In this document: one piece after another, positions 22,440-31,527 of the stretch
Layout of the letters: each line of letters begins with the position of its first letter
How positions within the stretch are numbered: position 1 is the stretch's first letter
IMG/VR virus record: IMGVR_UViG_3300028025_001269
Span: 1 to 56,719 of that record
Strand: one strand, 5' to 3'
Length of the DNA stretch: 56,719 nucleotides
From: a virus
Notes under the pieces: generated by a model
Database searches by the model: none
The model's input: the letters and a program-made list of their open reading frames with translations, nothing else
What the model was told of the DNA's origin: nothing
Position numbers and translations under genes: made by a program

Positions 22440-22600
22440 TACATGAGAGTGTGGTAAATAGTAAGCAAGCCTAACTGTCAAGGTTAATCAGTACCCCAAC
22501 GGCATGATCCCTAGTGGAGACGGTCCGTATGCTGAAGCGGAAGGAAGCTGTAAGTTGGGGAAGAGGGTACAATCTTCTTTTAAACACACGACAGTACTCT
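22440..22600 (+). ncRNA. putative structured RNA downstream of the tRNA
   Basis: Gap between tRNA and the last plus-strand gene. CCCCAAC (22494-22500) pairs perfectly with GTTGGGG (22554-22560), enclosing 53 bases with an inner GCAT/ATGC (22502-22505, 22529-22532) and ACGG/CCGT (22520-22523, 22525-22528). TAAC/GTTA form a small hairpin before it. It lacks a T-loop, so it is not a second tRNA. Could be a processed RNA or leader for the gene at 22624. Weakly supported. Confidence 0.3.
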
Positions 22601-22623
22601 CATTTAATACTAAAGGAGCTAAC

Positions 22624-22881
22624 ATGAATCGCTATAGAATTGCAGAAGAATACCCAGATGTCCAGCTTATGATGCTAGAACCTCACTACTTTGATAAAGC
22701 TATTGTGGGTGTAGTACAGAAGTGTAATCAAGTACAAGCCATCTGCTATGATGCAGTTAAATGCATTAAGCTATTAGCTAAGTATGAGGGTATGTCGGAG
22801 GATGAGGCAGCTGAGTACTTCGAGTACAACACACAGGGTGCATACGTAGGTGAACACACACCTGTGTTTCTTTATAAGTGA
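22624..22881 (+). CDS. hypothetical protein (85 aa), last gene of the plus arm
   Basis: Not recognised. ATG at 22624 has AAAGGAGCTAAC in front; an earlier in-frame ATG at 22504 lies within the structured region and is discounted. Helical (IVGVVQKCNQVQAICYDAVK, SEDEAAEYFEYNTQGA) and acidic at the end. Its TGA ends at 22881, exactly where the stop codon of the opposing arm begins. Confidence 0.65.
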   Translation: MNRYRIAEEYPDVQLMMLEPHYFDKAIVGVVQKCNQVQAICYDAVKCIKLLAKYEGMSEDEAAEYFEYNTQGAYVGEHTPVFLYK

Positions 22882-25800
22882 TTATCTAAACCGCTGGATC
22901 AGTGCTTCGTATTTGTAGACTTGGCTGTACTCTTTAGTCTGATCCATTGTCCTGCCATCATTCTCTTCAGCATACAGTTCATTGATAGCCCTACGTGCAA
23001 CAGCAGGCAGCTTATCAAACCGCATCTTATTAACACGATCCCTATCTTCAACCGTCATCTTAGCTTGAGTAATCTCACGAGCCATGCTTAATGTCTCTTG
23101 CAGATTAGTAGCCATAGCAATGCGTTGTTGATCCCGAGTAAAGCCTTTGTATCTCTCACTGTTAATCAAACCAGTGATACGATTCTCTACATAAGGGATA
23201 GATGCCTTAATGAAGGCACGATCATAGACCTTATCTCCAGTAGCACCAAAGAATGTATACGGGTCTAGCTTCAGCTTAACAAACTCACGTTCAATAAGAT
23301 TCTTCTCTGGGGTTAAACGTACACCAGATAAGCTGTTAAAGAATTCACCAGCACGAACAGGTGCCTTGTCAGAGAAGTAAGGTTGGAATCCCGGTAACTC
23401 TTCTTTGAGTTCAGGTATCTTAGCCATCACCCTTTGAACAGCAGCTTGACCAATAGTAGGCAGAGCAGTAACAGTCTTCTCTATGTCGGATACTTCGCCT
23501 GCTTCAGTGCGTCTCTTTAGTTCTTTGGCAGAAGAGTATGGTCCTATTATGTTAGGGTCTCTAGCAATCTGACCACCTTCATCAAACAAATCTAAGTACT
23601 CAAAGACAGCTTTTCCGGGGGTAGTAAAGCGACCAGCAAAGTCACCTAATAATCTACCGATTGCTTTGTTAACACGCTCTACTCCCTTGCCTTCTGAACC
23701 TGCAATAAGATTAGGCAGTTCATCAATCAAAGAAGCCTGTGATCCAGCTGGCATCTTCATACCAATAATAGCTGTGAGCAATTCAGATACCTTGGCATCT
23801 TCTGTTCTGCCTAGCTTTTGCTTAGCAAGGAAATCCCCTACTGCCATGTACGGACCAATAGGAAATACACCACGGATATCTACGGTACTGCCATCTTCAT
23901 TGGTGACATTGAACCACTCACCGTCTTGGTTTTCTAGACGATACTTGTAGGCAGCATAGATAGCTGCTGTACCTACAACACCTTTACTCATATTCTCTAA
24001 GCCCTTATTAAGCTGAGCTTGACCCCCAGCTTCACCCTTAGCTACCCGCATTGCACCATTAGCAATATCCCCTACACCAGCAGCACCACCCAATGGACTG
24101 TTACGATATTGGAATGCAATAGCATTAGACATAAACCGAGGGAAGGTAACCATTAAAGATCCACCCGGTAACTTCTCAAAGAAACTAACGAAGTTACTAG
24201 CTAACCCCTCTGCGGCTGCTTCTACGCCCTTCTGAGACGCTTTCTGTTGTTTAGGGGTGTAGGCAAAGGTAGCCTTCAAAGTCTCGTCTGCAGCGTTTTT
24301 AAGCACGTCTGTGGGGATTGCTTTATTGTTGGCTAACATATCTGTCATATCCAAACCAACACGCCTTAGCTGACGCTCTACACTCGAGGCAAAGATAGCC
24401 CGTCTAAAGAAGGCATCCTGTGCTACGTTTAATGTGTTTACTACACGGGCAACTTTACTTAAGTCACCCGTCTGATTCTCTTGCAGTGCACTAAAGATCT
24501 GATTCTGGATACGTGGGTTATCCTTTAATAGCAGATCAACTGTCTCAGCAGTCAAGCCTGTATCAGCTAAGTTACCTAAAGTATTAAAGGTATCTTTAAT
24601 GGTGTCACTTAAGCCACGAGTAATGTCACCCTGCTTGTAGTTACCTGTGACTACACCCGTTACTGCCTTACCTGTAGTGTAGATAGCACCTTCGATTAGT
24701 TTAGATGCAGCATCAAATGTGATAGCCGTACCTGTACCAAGGATGTTACGTACCGTAGTACCAATACCAGAAACCACAAAGGCTTTAGACTCACGCTCTA
24801 ACCTATTGATTACTCTCATGAAATTACCAGTCATTGAAACCATCTCATGGTCTCTGCCGTACATATCATCTACTAGTTTCTGTGCTTCAGGATCTAAGCT
24901 AGACACTTTCTTCAGAGTACGAGCCAGTGCAGAGTATCCCTGTAGAATGGTACCTGCATCAGCTACAGTGGTACGAGTAGCCTGAGCAAATTCTGCTGGA
25001 GTTAGATTGGCTTTATTTAAAGCAGCTTGAATGACATCATCATCTACTGTGTCAATAGTTTGGAAGATATTCTTAACTGCATCACTGACCTTCTGTCCAT
25101 TCGCAGGACGGAACTCAGGTGCTAATAGCATCACATACTTAGCTACATCAATAGCTCGTCTGTTAATGTCGGTACGGATTTGTGATTGGGTTAAATCTGT
25201 AGGGCTATCGATTGCATCAAGAGTACGTCTACCTTCAAAGATATCAAACTCATTAAGCAAGTCCTCTTGTGACTTATCAAAGGCTTTATTCAAAGCATCT
25301 GTAGCTGGGTCTTCAGCTGCTTTACCTGCTCTCTTACCAGCTAACTTATCTTCTAACTGCTTCTTGGTAGTGATAGCACCCTTACCCACAACAGCAGTAC
25401 CAGCTTCTAAGGCACCACCAAAAGCACTTAAGCCGGAGGCAATACCTAACTCAATTAGATTTAATTCATCAGTCTGAACACCCGTCTTACGTCTTACATC
25501 CTGATCAATCACATTCTGACCAGCACCGATAACTGTTTCAGCACCTGCTGCTACACCCATAGCTTTAACTTTAGAGCTAAGGACATTCTTAATTGCTTCA
25601 CGAGCAAATGCATACCTAGCACCAGCACCAATGCCAGCACTTAAAATGTTAGTAGGCTCACTGATTGCAGATAGAACTGCCTCACCGAAAGGTCTAACAC
25701 CCGGCTGTCCACCTGCAGAGTACCATGAGGGTACAGCATCGTATAGATTGTGAGCACGAGCAGCCTTGAGTACAGCATCAGGCTTAGCATTGTTAATCCA

Positions 25801-26223
25801 GTTTAATTCAGGGATAGCATTCAGAGAAGTGTTCCACTCTACCTGACGCATAGCTGTCATGAAACGCTTAGCGTAGTCCTCGTCAGACTCATCCTTCTGT
25901 TGCTTACCTGCTTCACCGTAACGGGCTTCAGCATAGTCACGAATAACCTTTAGATTCTCTGGACTCTTATAGAGGGATTCAAAGGGTACTTCTTTAGCCT
26001 TACCTGCAGCACGTTCTTCTGGGGTACCCTTGATGCGCTGGATAGTAGGATCCTGCTGGTATTTAAACTCAGCCTTAGGTTGTTCTATAGGTAAGTCAAA
26101 CTCTGAATCAGGAACAGCTGCTGATGCAGCTTTCTGCTCGGGAGTTGCTGTAGGTTCAATATCAAGAGGAGCACCTTCAACAGATACTACCCCTGCTACT
26201 GGCAAATCAAATTCACTAGCCAT
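22882..26223 (-). CDS. large internal virion protein (1113 aa)
   Basis: Not matched to a named family, but size, position at the end of the virion arm and composition match the long ejection-type proteins of podoviruses. N-terminus is proline/glutamate-rich linker (EFDLPIEQPKAEFKYQ). The middle (about 190-300 and 480-560) has Ala/Gly-rich possibly membrane-active helices (GIGAGARYAFAREAIKN; AGAETVIGAGQNVI). Then follow long helices. Residues 690-760 hold a hydrophobic run around PGGSLMVTFPRFMSN and GTAAIYAAYKYR. It would be packaged and enter the cell with the DNA. Start has AAGGACATCTAA. Confidence 0.6.
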   Translation of the reverse strand: MASEFDLPVAGVVSVEGAPLDIEPTATPEQKAASAAVPDSEFDLPIEQPKAEFKYQQDPTIQRIKGTPEERAAGKAKEVPFESLYKSPENLKVIRDYAEARYGEAGKQQKDESDEDYAKRFMTAMRQVEWNTSLNAIPELNWINNAKPDAVLKAARAHNLYDAVPSWYSAGGQPGVRPFGEAVLSAISEPTNILSAGIGAGARYAFAREAIKNVLSSKVKAMGVAAGAETVIGAGQNVIDQDVRRKTGVQTDELNLIELGIASGLSAFGGALEAGTAVVGKGAITTKKQLEDKLAGKRAGKAAEDPATDALNKAFDKSQEDLLNEFDIFEGRRTLDAIDSPTDLTQSQIRTDINRRAIDVAKYVMLLAPEFRPANGQKVSDAVKNIFQTIDTVDDDVIQAALNKANLTPAEFAQATRTTVADAGTILQGYSALARTLKKVSSLDPEAQKLVDDMYGRDHEMVSMTGNFMRVINRLERESKAFVVSGIGTTVRNILGTGTAITFDAASKLIEGAIYTTGKAVTGVVTGNYKQGDITRGLSDTIKDTFNTLGNLADTGLTAETVDLLLKDNPRIQNQIFSALQENQTGDLSKVARVVNTLNVAQDAFFRRAIFASSVERQLRRVGLDMTDMLANNKAIPTDVLKNAADETLKATFAYTPKQQKASQKGVEAAAEGLASNFVSFFEKLPGGSLMVTFPRFMSNAIAFQYRNSPLGGAAGVGDIANGAMRVAKGEAGGQAQLNKGLENMSKGVVGTAAIYAAYKYRLENQDGEWFNVTNEDGSTVDIRGVFPIGPYMAVGDFLAKQKLGRTEDAKVSELLTAIIGMKMPAGSQASLIDELPNLIAGSEGKGVERVNKAIGRLLGDFAGRFTTPGKAVFEYLDLFDEGGQIARDPNIIGPYSSAKELKRRTEAGEVSDIEKTVTALPTIGQAAVQRVMAKIPELKEELPGFQPYFSDKAPVRAGEFFNSLSGVRLTPEKNLIEREFVKLKLDPYTFFGATGDKVYDRAFIKASIPYVENRITGLINSERYKGFTRDQQRIAMATNLQETLSMAREITQAKMTVEDRDRVNKMRFDKLPAVARRAINELYAEENDGRTMDQTKEYSQVYKYEALIQRFR

Positions 26224-26248
26224 TTAGATGTCCTTGTTATTATTCTTA

Positions 26249-27496
26249 TTACTGCCAGCTTTTGCCATTCCAAGTTTTAACAGTGCCATCAGCTGCATTG
26301 TACTTTTGACCGCTTACTAATTTGGTACCATCAATCTTACCGTCTGCAGTTTTAGGAATAGGAATAGCCTTTTCAGATACAGGGGGTGTTTCAGAAGTTT
26401 TATCTTTAGGTTCTTTAGGTTTCTCAGGAGCAGTGACAGACTTCCATGAGACTACTTTGCCATCTTTAATATTTGCATACGGCAATAGGGCATCACTAGC
26501 ATTGCGTCCACCTACAATATTGTTATCTTTGTCTAAGATACCTAGTTCTCTAGCTTGATCTTGAATCAACTTGTTCTTGTGCTCCATAAAGTTCTTAATG
26601 GCATCAGCATCACCCGTGATAGGAACATAATCATTAACACTAGGATCAAAGCGAACAACACCTTTAATCACAAATGGATCTAAGCCAGCACGTAAAGACT
26701 TATCCATGACAGAATTAATAGCAGCTGTAGTACGGGGTTTGCCATCTTCACCTTTCTCTTTAAACATGTCTTTAATAACAGCATCAGCACGGAGTTGAGC
26801 CAACAAGGGTTTAGCTTTATCTGAATTAAGATCTTCCCCTTTAGCCACTATATCTCGTAGCTTGTTCTGTATGTTAGTTAAGGATTCTGGATTACCAAAC
26901 TGCGACAGATCAAGTGTCCCAACCGTAGGTTTAAATTCAGCACCCATATCCACACGACCTCGAGCAATGCCCCTAACTTCAGCAGCAGTTCTACCTGAGA
27001 TAGATTCAAACTCTCTTTCAGCCTGTGCTACACCGGGAGATGCAAAGCCAAATGCCCCACGTACAACTGGAGTAGGCTTACCAGCATCTTGATCAACAGC
27101 GATACTAGTTTTCTTACGAACAAATTCTTCGGGTTCCATCTCAGTACCGGGCTTAGTAACTTTAAAGATACTTGCAAAGTCTACATCCCGTAAATCTTTT
27201 TTATTGTTTAGATCTTCAATAAGTTTCTTAGCTACAGGAGGTTGTTGAATAAGACCAAGGATCTGACTCTTAGTAAATCCAACACCTTGTGCATTCACAT
27301 ACGTAGATAATTGCTTAGCCTGTTCAGATAAAGTATCACGTTCTGTCTTCAGCCCTTTCTCTTTAGCTGAAGCCTCTTGAACTAGCTGATCTAATTCTTT
27401 AGTAGCCCCATTACGAATCTGCTTATTACGAGATTCAATAGACTCTGCTGCTCCTGTCGAGAAGCCAGCAACTAATGCTCCGAAGTCAAATGCCAT
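26249..27496 (-). CDS. probable internal virion protein (415 aa)
   Basis: Not recognised. MAFDFGALVAGFSTGAAESI at the N-terminus may be a short membrane-interacting helix; residues 25-90 are strongly helical coiled coil (KELDQLVQEASAKEKGLKTE). The middle is mixed, and the C-terminus ends in a GTW-type strand pair (YNAADGTVKTWNGKSW) seen at ends of other virion proteins. Transcribed after the 172-residue gene and before the 1113-residue gene, so it likely belongs to the same internal complex. Confidence 0.6.
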   Translation of the reverse strand: MAFDFGALVAGFSTGAAESIESRNKQIRNGATKELDQLVQEASAKEKGLKTERDTLSEQAKQLSTYVNAQGVGFTKSQILGLIQQPPVAKKLIEDLNNKKDLRDVDFASIFKVTKPGTEMEPEEFVRKKTSIAVDQDAGKPTPVVRGAFGFASPGVAQAEREFESISGRTAAEVRGIARGRVDMGAEFKPTVGTLDLSQFGNPESLTNIQNKLRDIVAKGEDLNSDKAKPLLAQLRADAVIKDMFKEKGEDGKPRTTAAINSVMDKSLRAGLDPFVIKGVVRFDPSVNDYVPITGDADAIKNFMEHKNKLIQDQARELGILDKDNNIVGGRNASDALLPYANIKDGKVVSWKSVTAPEKPKEPKDKTSETPPVSEKAIPIPKTADGKIDGTKLVSGQKYNAADGTVKTWNGKSWQ

Positions 27497-27497
27497 A

Positions 27498-28016
27498 TTA
27501 TTCTACCATCCCTTTCTGTGGTCTAGACATCAACCCCATTGGTTCCGTCATAGGAGGTTCTTCTGGTAGTGCTGTAGGTATTTCTTCTTCTGGTTCAGCC
27601 ATTGATTTCTCAAGGTCTTTCATAGCCATTCTTACAGCACGAGGATTAGCAACAAAGCCTTCCATGATCTGATCCATAGATTCTGCATAGCGAACACCAT
27701 ACATATCTGCTACAGCCATAATCATTTCTTCTACTGCTGGGGCAACAAGGATTCCTACATCAATAGTGTGTAGTCCTTCCATGACACTAGTCTTCTGGAG
27801 AATGTTAGCTACGTTCTGTACAGGAACTTGTAGCTCTAGCATTTCAAGAATAGCATCATGGCTCTCTGTGTCAGAGATTAATCTATTAGCATAGAACTCA
27901 AGAGCATCCTCAACTGTTACAAGCATAGGAGGATTTTCCCATGGGCGATTGCCCGGCTCTGTCGTTAAAGACATTCCGGGAATTGGGGCATTTACAAATC
28001 CAGCATCAGCAGCCAT
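27498..28016 (-). CDS. conserved virion-arm protein (172 aa)
   Basis: Opens MAADAGFVNAPIPGMSLTTE and continues PGNRPWENPPMLVTVEDALE, a beginning I recall from several marine podovirus genomes next to large internal proteins; function not known. Central part helical with LEMLELQVPVQNVANILQ; C-terminus proline/glutamate-rich and disordered. Starts one base inside the preceding stop (TAATG). Confidence 0.6.
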   Translation of the reverse strand: MAADAGFVNAPIPGMSLTTEPGNRPWENPPMLVTVEDALEFYANRLISDTESHDAILEMLELQVPVQNVANILQKTSVMEGLHTIDVGILVAPAVEEMIMAVADMYGVRYAESMDQIMEGFVANPRAVRMAMKDLEKSMAEPEEEIPTALPEEPPMTEPMGLMSRPQKGMVE

Positions 28017-28243
28017 TACTTTGATCCCTTCTTATTGTTATTCTGTTGGAACTCTAATCTCTTTTGACGAAGGGCATATACAAATTCACCAATGGTAGCT
28101 ATGGCATCTTTCTGTTCTGGAGTACCTCTAGCCATAGAATTCTTAGGTGATAGCAGTCCTTTGGAATCATTACCTTTGGAAGAAGCACTACCCTTCTGCT
28201 TGATGTATGCTTCAATCTTTTTCTTGTATGTCTTAACGCTCAT
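28016..28243 (-). CDS. hypothetical small basic protein (75 aa)
   Basis: Not recognised. Lysine-rich throughout (MSVKTYKKKIEAYIKQKGS, KGNDSKGLLSPKNSMARG) with a helix near 40-62 and an Asn/Lys tail (NNNKKGSK). Positive charge and position between two virion proteins suggest DNA or capsid contact. Start and spacing normal. Confidence 0.6.
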   Translation of the reverse strand: MSVKTYKKKIEAYIKQKGSASSKGNDSKGLLSPKNSMARGTPEQKDAIATIGEFVYALRQKRLEFQQNNNKKGSK

Positions 28244-28253
28244 TGTTTATTCC

Positions 28254-30218
28254 TCACAGTTCCACAGGACCAGACTCAAAGAAGCTACCTACCCACTTAG
28301 CACCCTCATCCCATATTTTACCTCCAATTGAGGTGAGTGCTTTCAGAGCATCTGCAGGTAAGCTAGTTCCAGATATAATGCTTGCAGCAGACTTACCAAT
28401 AGCCATGGTGATCTCAGCATCTTTAGCCATAGTAGCAGCTAAGATAGTAGCGTTAGCAGCAATCTCTTGTTTAGCAATTGCATTGACACGCTCTTTGGCA
28501 CTCTCAGAAGACTTCCATGAATACTCAATCTCATCACGGAACTGCTGCCACATATTGTTATATTCTACCATGGTAATTTCCATAGCTTTGGTAGCATTAA
28601 ACTCATTAGCCCTGTTGATAGCTGCAGTGTTAGCAGTAGAAATCTCTCTACGCCACTGGGCATTTGACTGGTCAATCACAAGTCTATTCTGAGCATTGAA
28701 CTGATCACGCTGGTTCTGTACTTCTGAATTAAACTTAGCTACAGTATTTGCTTGGTCAGTATTAAACTGGGACATAGCATTGGTTTGTGTAGTATTAAAC
28801 TGTCCTACTTGGGTAGTCAGATTAGCAAAGAACTGGTCTGTCTGATTCTGACTGGAGGCATTGAACTGCTTAGCAGCATTAACAGCAGCTGTGTCTGTTA
28901 GGATAGACTGCACATTAGACTGGGCTTTAAAGATCTCAGTCTGCTGTTCATTAGCTAAGTTAGCCATATCCATCTGTAAGAAAGACTGAGCATTAACTAC
29001 AGCAGCTTGCTGACGGTTGTTAAGGTTAGCAGATTCTAAGTTAGCTATCTGTGCAGCATTAGCCATGACTAAAGCTTGACTGTTAGACAGATTAGCTAGA
29101 TCCATAGTCTGTGCCATACGAGCATTCTCTAATGCAATCTGTTGCTGTGCAGTAAAGTTTATGTTTGCTATATCCGATACCTTAGCTGCATTCATAACTC
29201 GAGTCTGGAAAGCCTGATCAAACTCTTGACCTAAGAACTGGGCACGTTGCTGAGCATTGAGGACAGCAACCTGCTGTCTGTTAGACAAGTTCTGTAATCC
29301 CATCTGTTGAAATACAGCAGCATCCTGAGCAGCGATAGGTGTAGCAGCTTCGAGGGTAGCTTGGATAATAGCTTGACCTGCTAAGCTAGAAGCACCTAAA
29401 CCACGAGCAGCCATCTGTGCAGTAGCGTTACGTAGTGAAGCAGCTGCCCATGGTGGAGGATTGCCTGTTTCAAAGTTAGCCATTAACTTCCCTAGCTGAC
29501 CTTGAACTGTCATGTCCTCTGTTACAACACCTTGAGCAGCTTCATTCTTAGCTAGTGTTTGTTCTACCTGTGTCATATCAACTGCAGGACCAGAGACTAT
29601 TTCACCTGCACCCAACTCACGGGTAGGTGCACCAGTTACTTGTGTAGCAGTTCCCTGTGCAGCTTTTAAGCTACTAACAGCAGTAGAGGTAGGCTCCATC
29701 TGTGCTGCTTGTACCTGTGCCTGAGGTGCTACTGTACCTTGTGCAGCCTCTACATTTTGAAGTGCAGCACTTACATCTGGGGCAGCAGTAGTTGCAGTCA
29801 TTGTAGCTGCGGGAGTAATAGTGGGGGCTGCAGCTGTAGCAGCTGTAACTGGAGCAGCACCTGTGACAGTAGCTGCCTGTGTAGGAGCTAACTCAGTAGC
29901 AAGTGTTTCATCTGCACTTGCAGTTTGAATTGCTGGGGCTACCTGTGCAGCCTTAGGTTGAATAGGGAAACCTGTGACAGGATCAACGGTGGCAGTACCC
30001 GCTTTTTGTGCAGTAGGTATTACATCTCCACCAACAGCATAGTTAGTAGCTCTAACCATACCACCCTTAGCCATGAACTTCTCCGTAATCAAACCATACT
30101 TCTGAGCATCAGCCGGAGTAGACTTGAGGTACTTATCAAACATATTCATAGGTCCTTCATAGCCCATCTTACGAGCTACAATCTCCCGTTGCTTTTCTGT
30201 GAATGTTTTATCTGCCAT
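28254..30218 (-). CDS. long Ala/Gln-rich internal virion protein (654 aa)
   Basis: First 60 residues: MADKTFTEKQREIVARKMGY, then FMAKGGMVRATNYAVGG carrying the KGG motif shared with other virion genes. Residues about 80-220 are Ala/Thr/Pro-rich low complexity; about 265-560 form a long helix with a repeated unit NLxNxQQ...NAQ (NLSNRQQVAVLNAQ, NLNNRQQAAVVNAQ). The end is helical and possibly membrane-active (ATMAKDAEITMAIGKSAASI). Looks like an elongated ejection or core protein. GGAGAAG before an internal ATG (residue 49, MAKGG) is noted. Confidence 0.6.
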   Translation of the reverse strand: MADKTFTEKQREIVARKMGYEGPMNMFDKYLKSTPADAQKYGLITEKFMAKGGMVRATNYAVGGDVIPTAQKAGTATVDPVTGFPIQPKAAQVAPAIQTASADETLATELAPTQAATVTGAAPVTAATAAAPTITPAATMTATTAAPDVSAALQNVEAAQGTVAPQAQVQAAQMEPTSTAVSSLKAAQGTATQVTGAPTRELGAGEIVSGPAVDMTQVEQTLAKNEAAQGVVTEDMTVQGQLGKLMANFETGNPPPWAAASLRNATAQMAARGLGASSLAGQAIIQATLEAATPIAAQDAAVFQQMGLQNLSNRQQVAVLNAQQRAQFLGQEFDQAFQTRVMNAAKVSDIANINFTAQQQIALENARMAQTMDLANLSNSQALVMANAAQIANLESANLNNRQQAAVVNAQSFLQMDMANLANEQQTEIFKAQSNVQSILTDTAAVNAAKQFNASSQNQTDQFFANLTTQVGQFNTTQTNAMSQFNTDQANTVAKFNSEVQNQRDQFNAQNRLVIDQSNAQWRREISTANTAAINRANEFNATKAMEITMVEYNNMWQQFRDEIEYSWKSSESAKERVNAIAKQEIAANATILAATMAKDAEITMAIGKSAASIISGTSLPADALKALTSIGGKIWDEGAKWVGSFFESGPVEL

Positions 30219-30230
30219 AATGTGAAAACC

Positions 30231-30665
30231 TTAAGAGAATATTCTAGTGCCAGCTTTGTCTATAATTAATGCTTGTTTACGTGGTGGTCTTGCAGCAGTG
30301 TCAGGAACGCTTATATGGGTCCATGAGCCGAATTCTTCTATGATCTGATCATACCCTATGTTCGATGCAATGACAGCCTCTACGACCTGTTTAGGGGTCA
30401 TGCCGGGGACACGGATGTCAGCAGCACACCCGATACGATGTTGGCTGGTGTCTTTCGATCCAACCGAATCATTCACAGCTTTAGACCTGAAACCTGAGTT
30501 TAACAGAATAGGCTTGTTAAGTAAAGATCTTACTTCTTCCAGTAGTGCAGCTAAACGAACTAGATTAGAAACCTCTAAAGCATTAGGGGTATTGTCTAAG
30601 TTCTTACGCTCAGCTACTTCCGAGTGGGTTAGTTCTTCAAGGGTAAAGTGTTCACTTAGCTGCAT
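30231..30665 (-). CDS. endolysin, peptidase M15 family
   Basis: 144 residues. Zinc ligands H76 (SQHRIGCAADI), D83 and H117 (SWTHISV) with a preceding glutamate (E110/E111) match the M15 D-Ala-D-Ala peptidase fold; the usual SGFRSKAVN segment is at 57-65. It cleaves cross-bridges of peptidoglycan at lysis. No signal peptide, so it depends on a holin, whose likely gene lies directly upstream in transcription with 14 bases overlap. Confidence 0.85.
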   Translation of the reverse strand: MQLSEHFTLEELTHSEVAERKNLDNTPNALEVSNLVRLAALLEEVRSLLNKPILLNSGFRSKAVNDSVGSKDTSQHRIGCAADIRVPGMTPKQVVEAVIASNIGYDQIIEEFGSWTHISVPDTAARPPRKQALIIDKAGTRIFS

Positions 30666-31065
30666 CTTTTTCCTTCGCTTTCATATCCATGATCTTCTCC
30701 AGAGTACGACCCCCGAAATAGAAGGACATAATTAACATGCCCCACTGACCTAGTAGTTCTACATAGGCTTTGTTTGTGTCTAAGTCAAATGCTGACATCA
30801 TGGCAAAGATGAAGTAGCCACCTAGGATAAACAATAAAGTCATAGGTCTAATGTTCTTAGATAACCAAGAATCACTAGACATGTCAGCTTGTAGTCTTGC
30901 AGTTAACTCATGCTGTTCTGCAGCATCTGCATTGATCTTAGCTAACTCACCATTCTGTTGCATCTCTAATAGTTTTAGCTTAGCCTGTTCTGCTTGAGCA
31001 GGATCAGGGAATACCTTGTCTAAGATTTTACCACCAATGTCTAGTAACGCACCTAATGGAAACAT
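30652..31065 (-). CDS. holin, 3TM/gene-transfer-agent type
   Basis: 137 residues. N-terminal helix MFPLGALLDIGGKILDKVF, a coiled-coil stretch (LLEMQQNGELAKINADAAEQ), then the family block DSWLSKNIRPMTLLFILGG with membrane spans at about 77-95 and 104-122 and YFGGRTLEKIMDMK. It opens holes in the inner membrane for the adjoining endolysin. Lysine-rich C-terminal tail. Confidence 0.8.
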   Translation of the reverse strand: MFPLGALLDIGGKILDKVFPDPAQAEQAKLKLLEMQQNGELAKINADAAEQHELTARLQADMSSDSWLSKNIRPMTLLFILGGYFIFAMMSAFDLDTNKAYVELLGQWGMLIMSFYFGGRTLEKIMDMKAKEKDAAK

Positions 31066-31521
31066 TTAAAAAGCTCCTAAAATAAATTTAAGCCACAGGG
31101 TTACAATCAATGCGGCAACAAAACAATAGAACTGCACCCGCCTCACTGCTGTTAAATCGTGTTGGAACTCTTCGTTGTTCTTGCGTTCCATGTTTTCTAT
31201 ATCCAACTTAATCTTAAGCAATGCATCCCACTCTTTGGCACCGTACTGCTTAACAAACTTAATCTTTAAATCAGCCTCTTCATCAGAGATTTGCTTCTTT
31301 CTTTTCCACTCGTTTAAAGCCTTGACTAAAGCTCGTTCTTTCCTGAGTTCTGCTTCACGGGCTGCTCGTACTCTTTCTTGTGCCCTTTGTTTGGCTACGT
31401 CTGTTGCATCTTGTTGTATGCTTTCAATCTGTTTAGAGACAGACTTACCTGCCTCACGAGCAGAGTCCAGCCCAGAACTAAGCCCCTTTACCCCTTCGGT
31501 TAAACCCAGTAAATCGGACAT
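31066..31521 (-). CDS. coiled-coil protein with C-terminal membrane anchor (151 aa)
   Basis: Long charged coiled coil (residues 20-120, DVAKQRAQERVRAAREAELR) and a final hydrophobic span (FYCFVAALIVTLWLKFIL). This tail-anchored layout is unusual among known lysis proteins (Rz is N-terminal anchored), but location between two membrane proteins of the lysis block makes a lysis-timing or spanin-substitute role plausible. Not recognised by family. Confidence 0.5.
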   Translation of the reverse strand: MSDLLGLTEGVKGLSSGLDSAREAGKSVSKQIESIQQDATDVAKQRAQERVRAAREAELRKERALVKALNEWKRKKQISDEEADLKIKFVKQYGAKEWDALLKIKLDIENMERKNNEEFQHDLTAVRRVQFYCFVAALIVTLWLKFILGAF

Positions 31522-31527
31522 AGGTTA

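Noticed and set aside
22491-22570. Second tRNA after tRNA-Thr
   Set aside because: No T-loop (TTCRA) or D-arm pattern; only a long-range stem is present.
25031-25477. Plus-strand ORF inside the 1113-residue gene
   Set aside because: It is a shadow of the strongly coding minus frame, without ribosome binding site and with low-complexity composition; other plus-strand ORFs in 22.9-56 kb were left out for the same reason.
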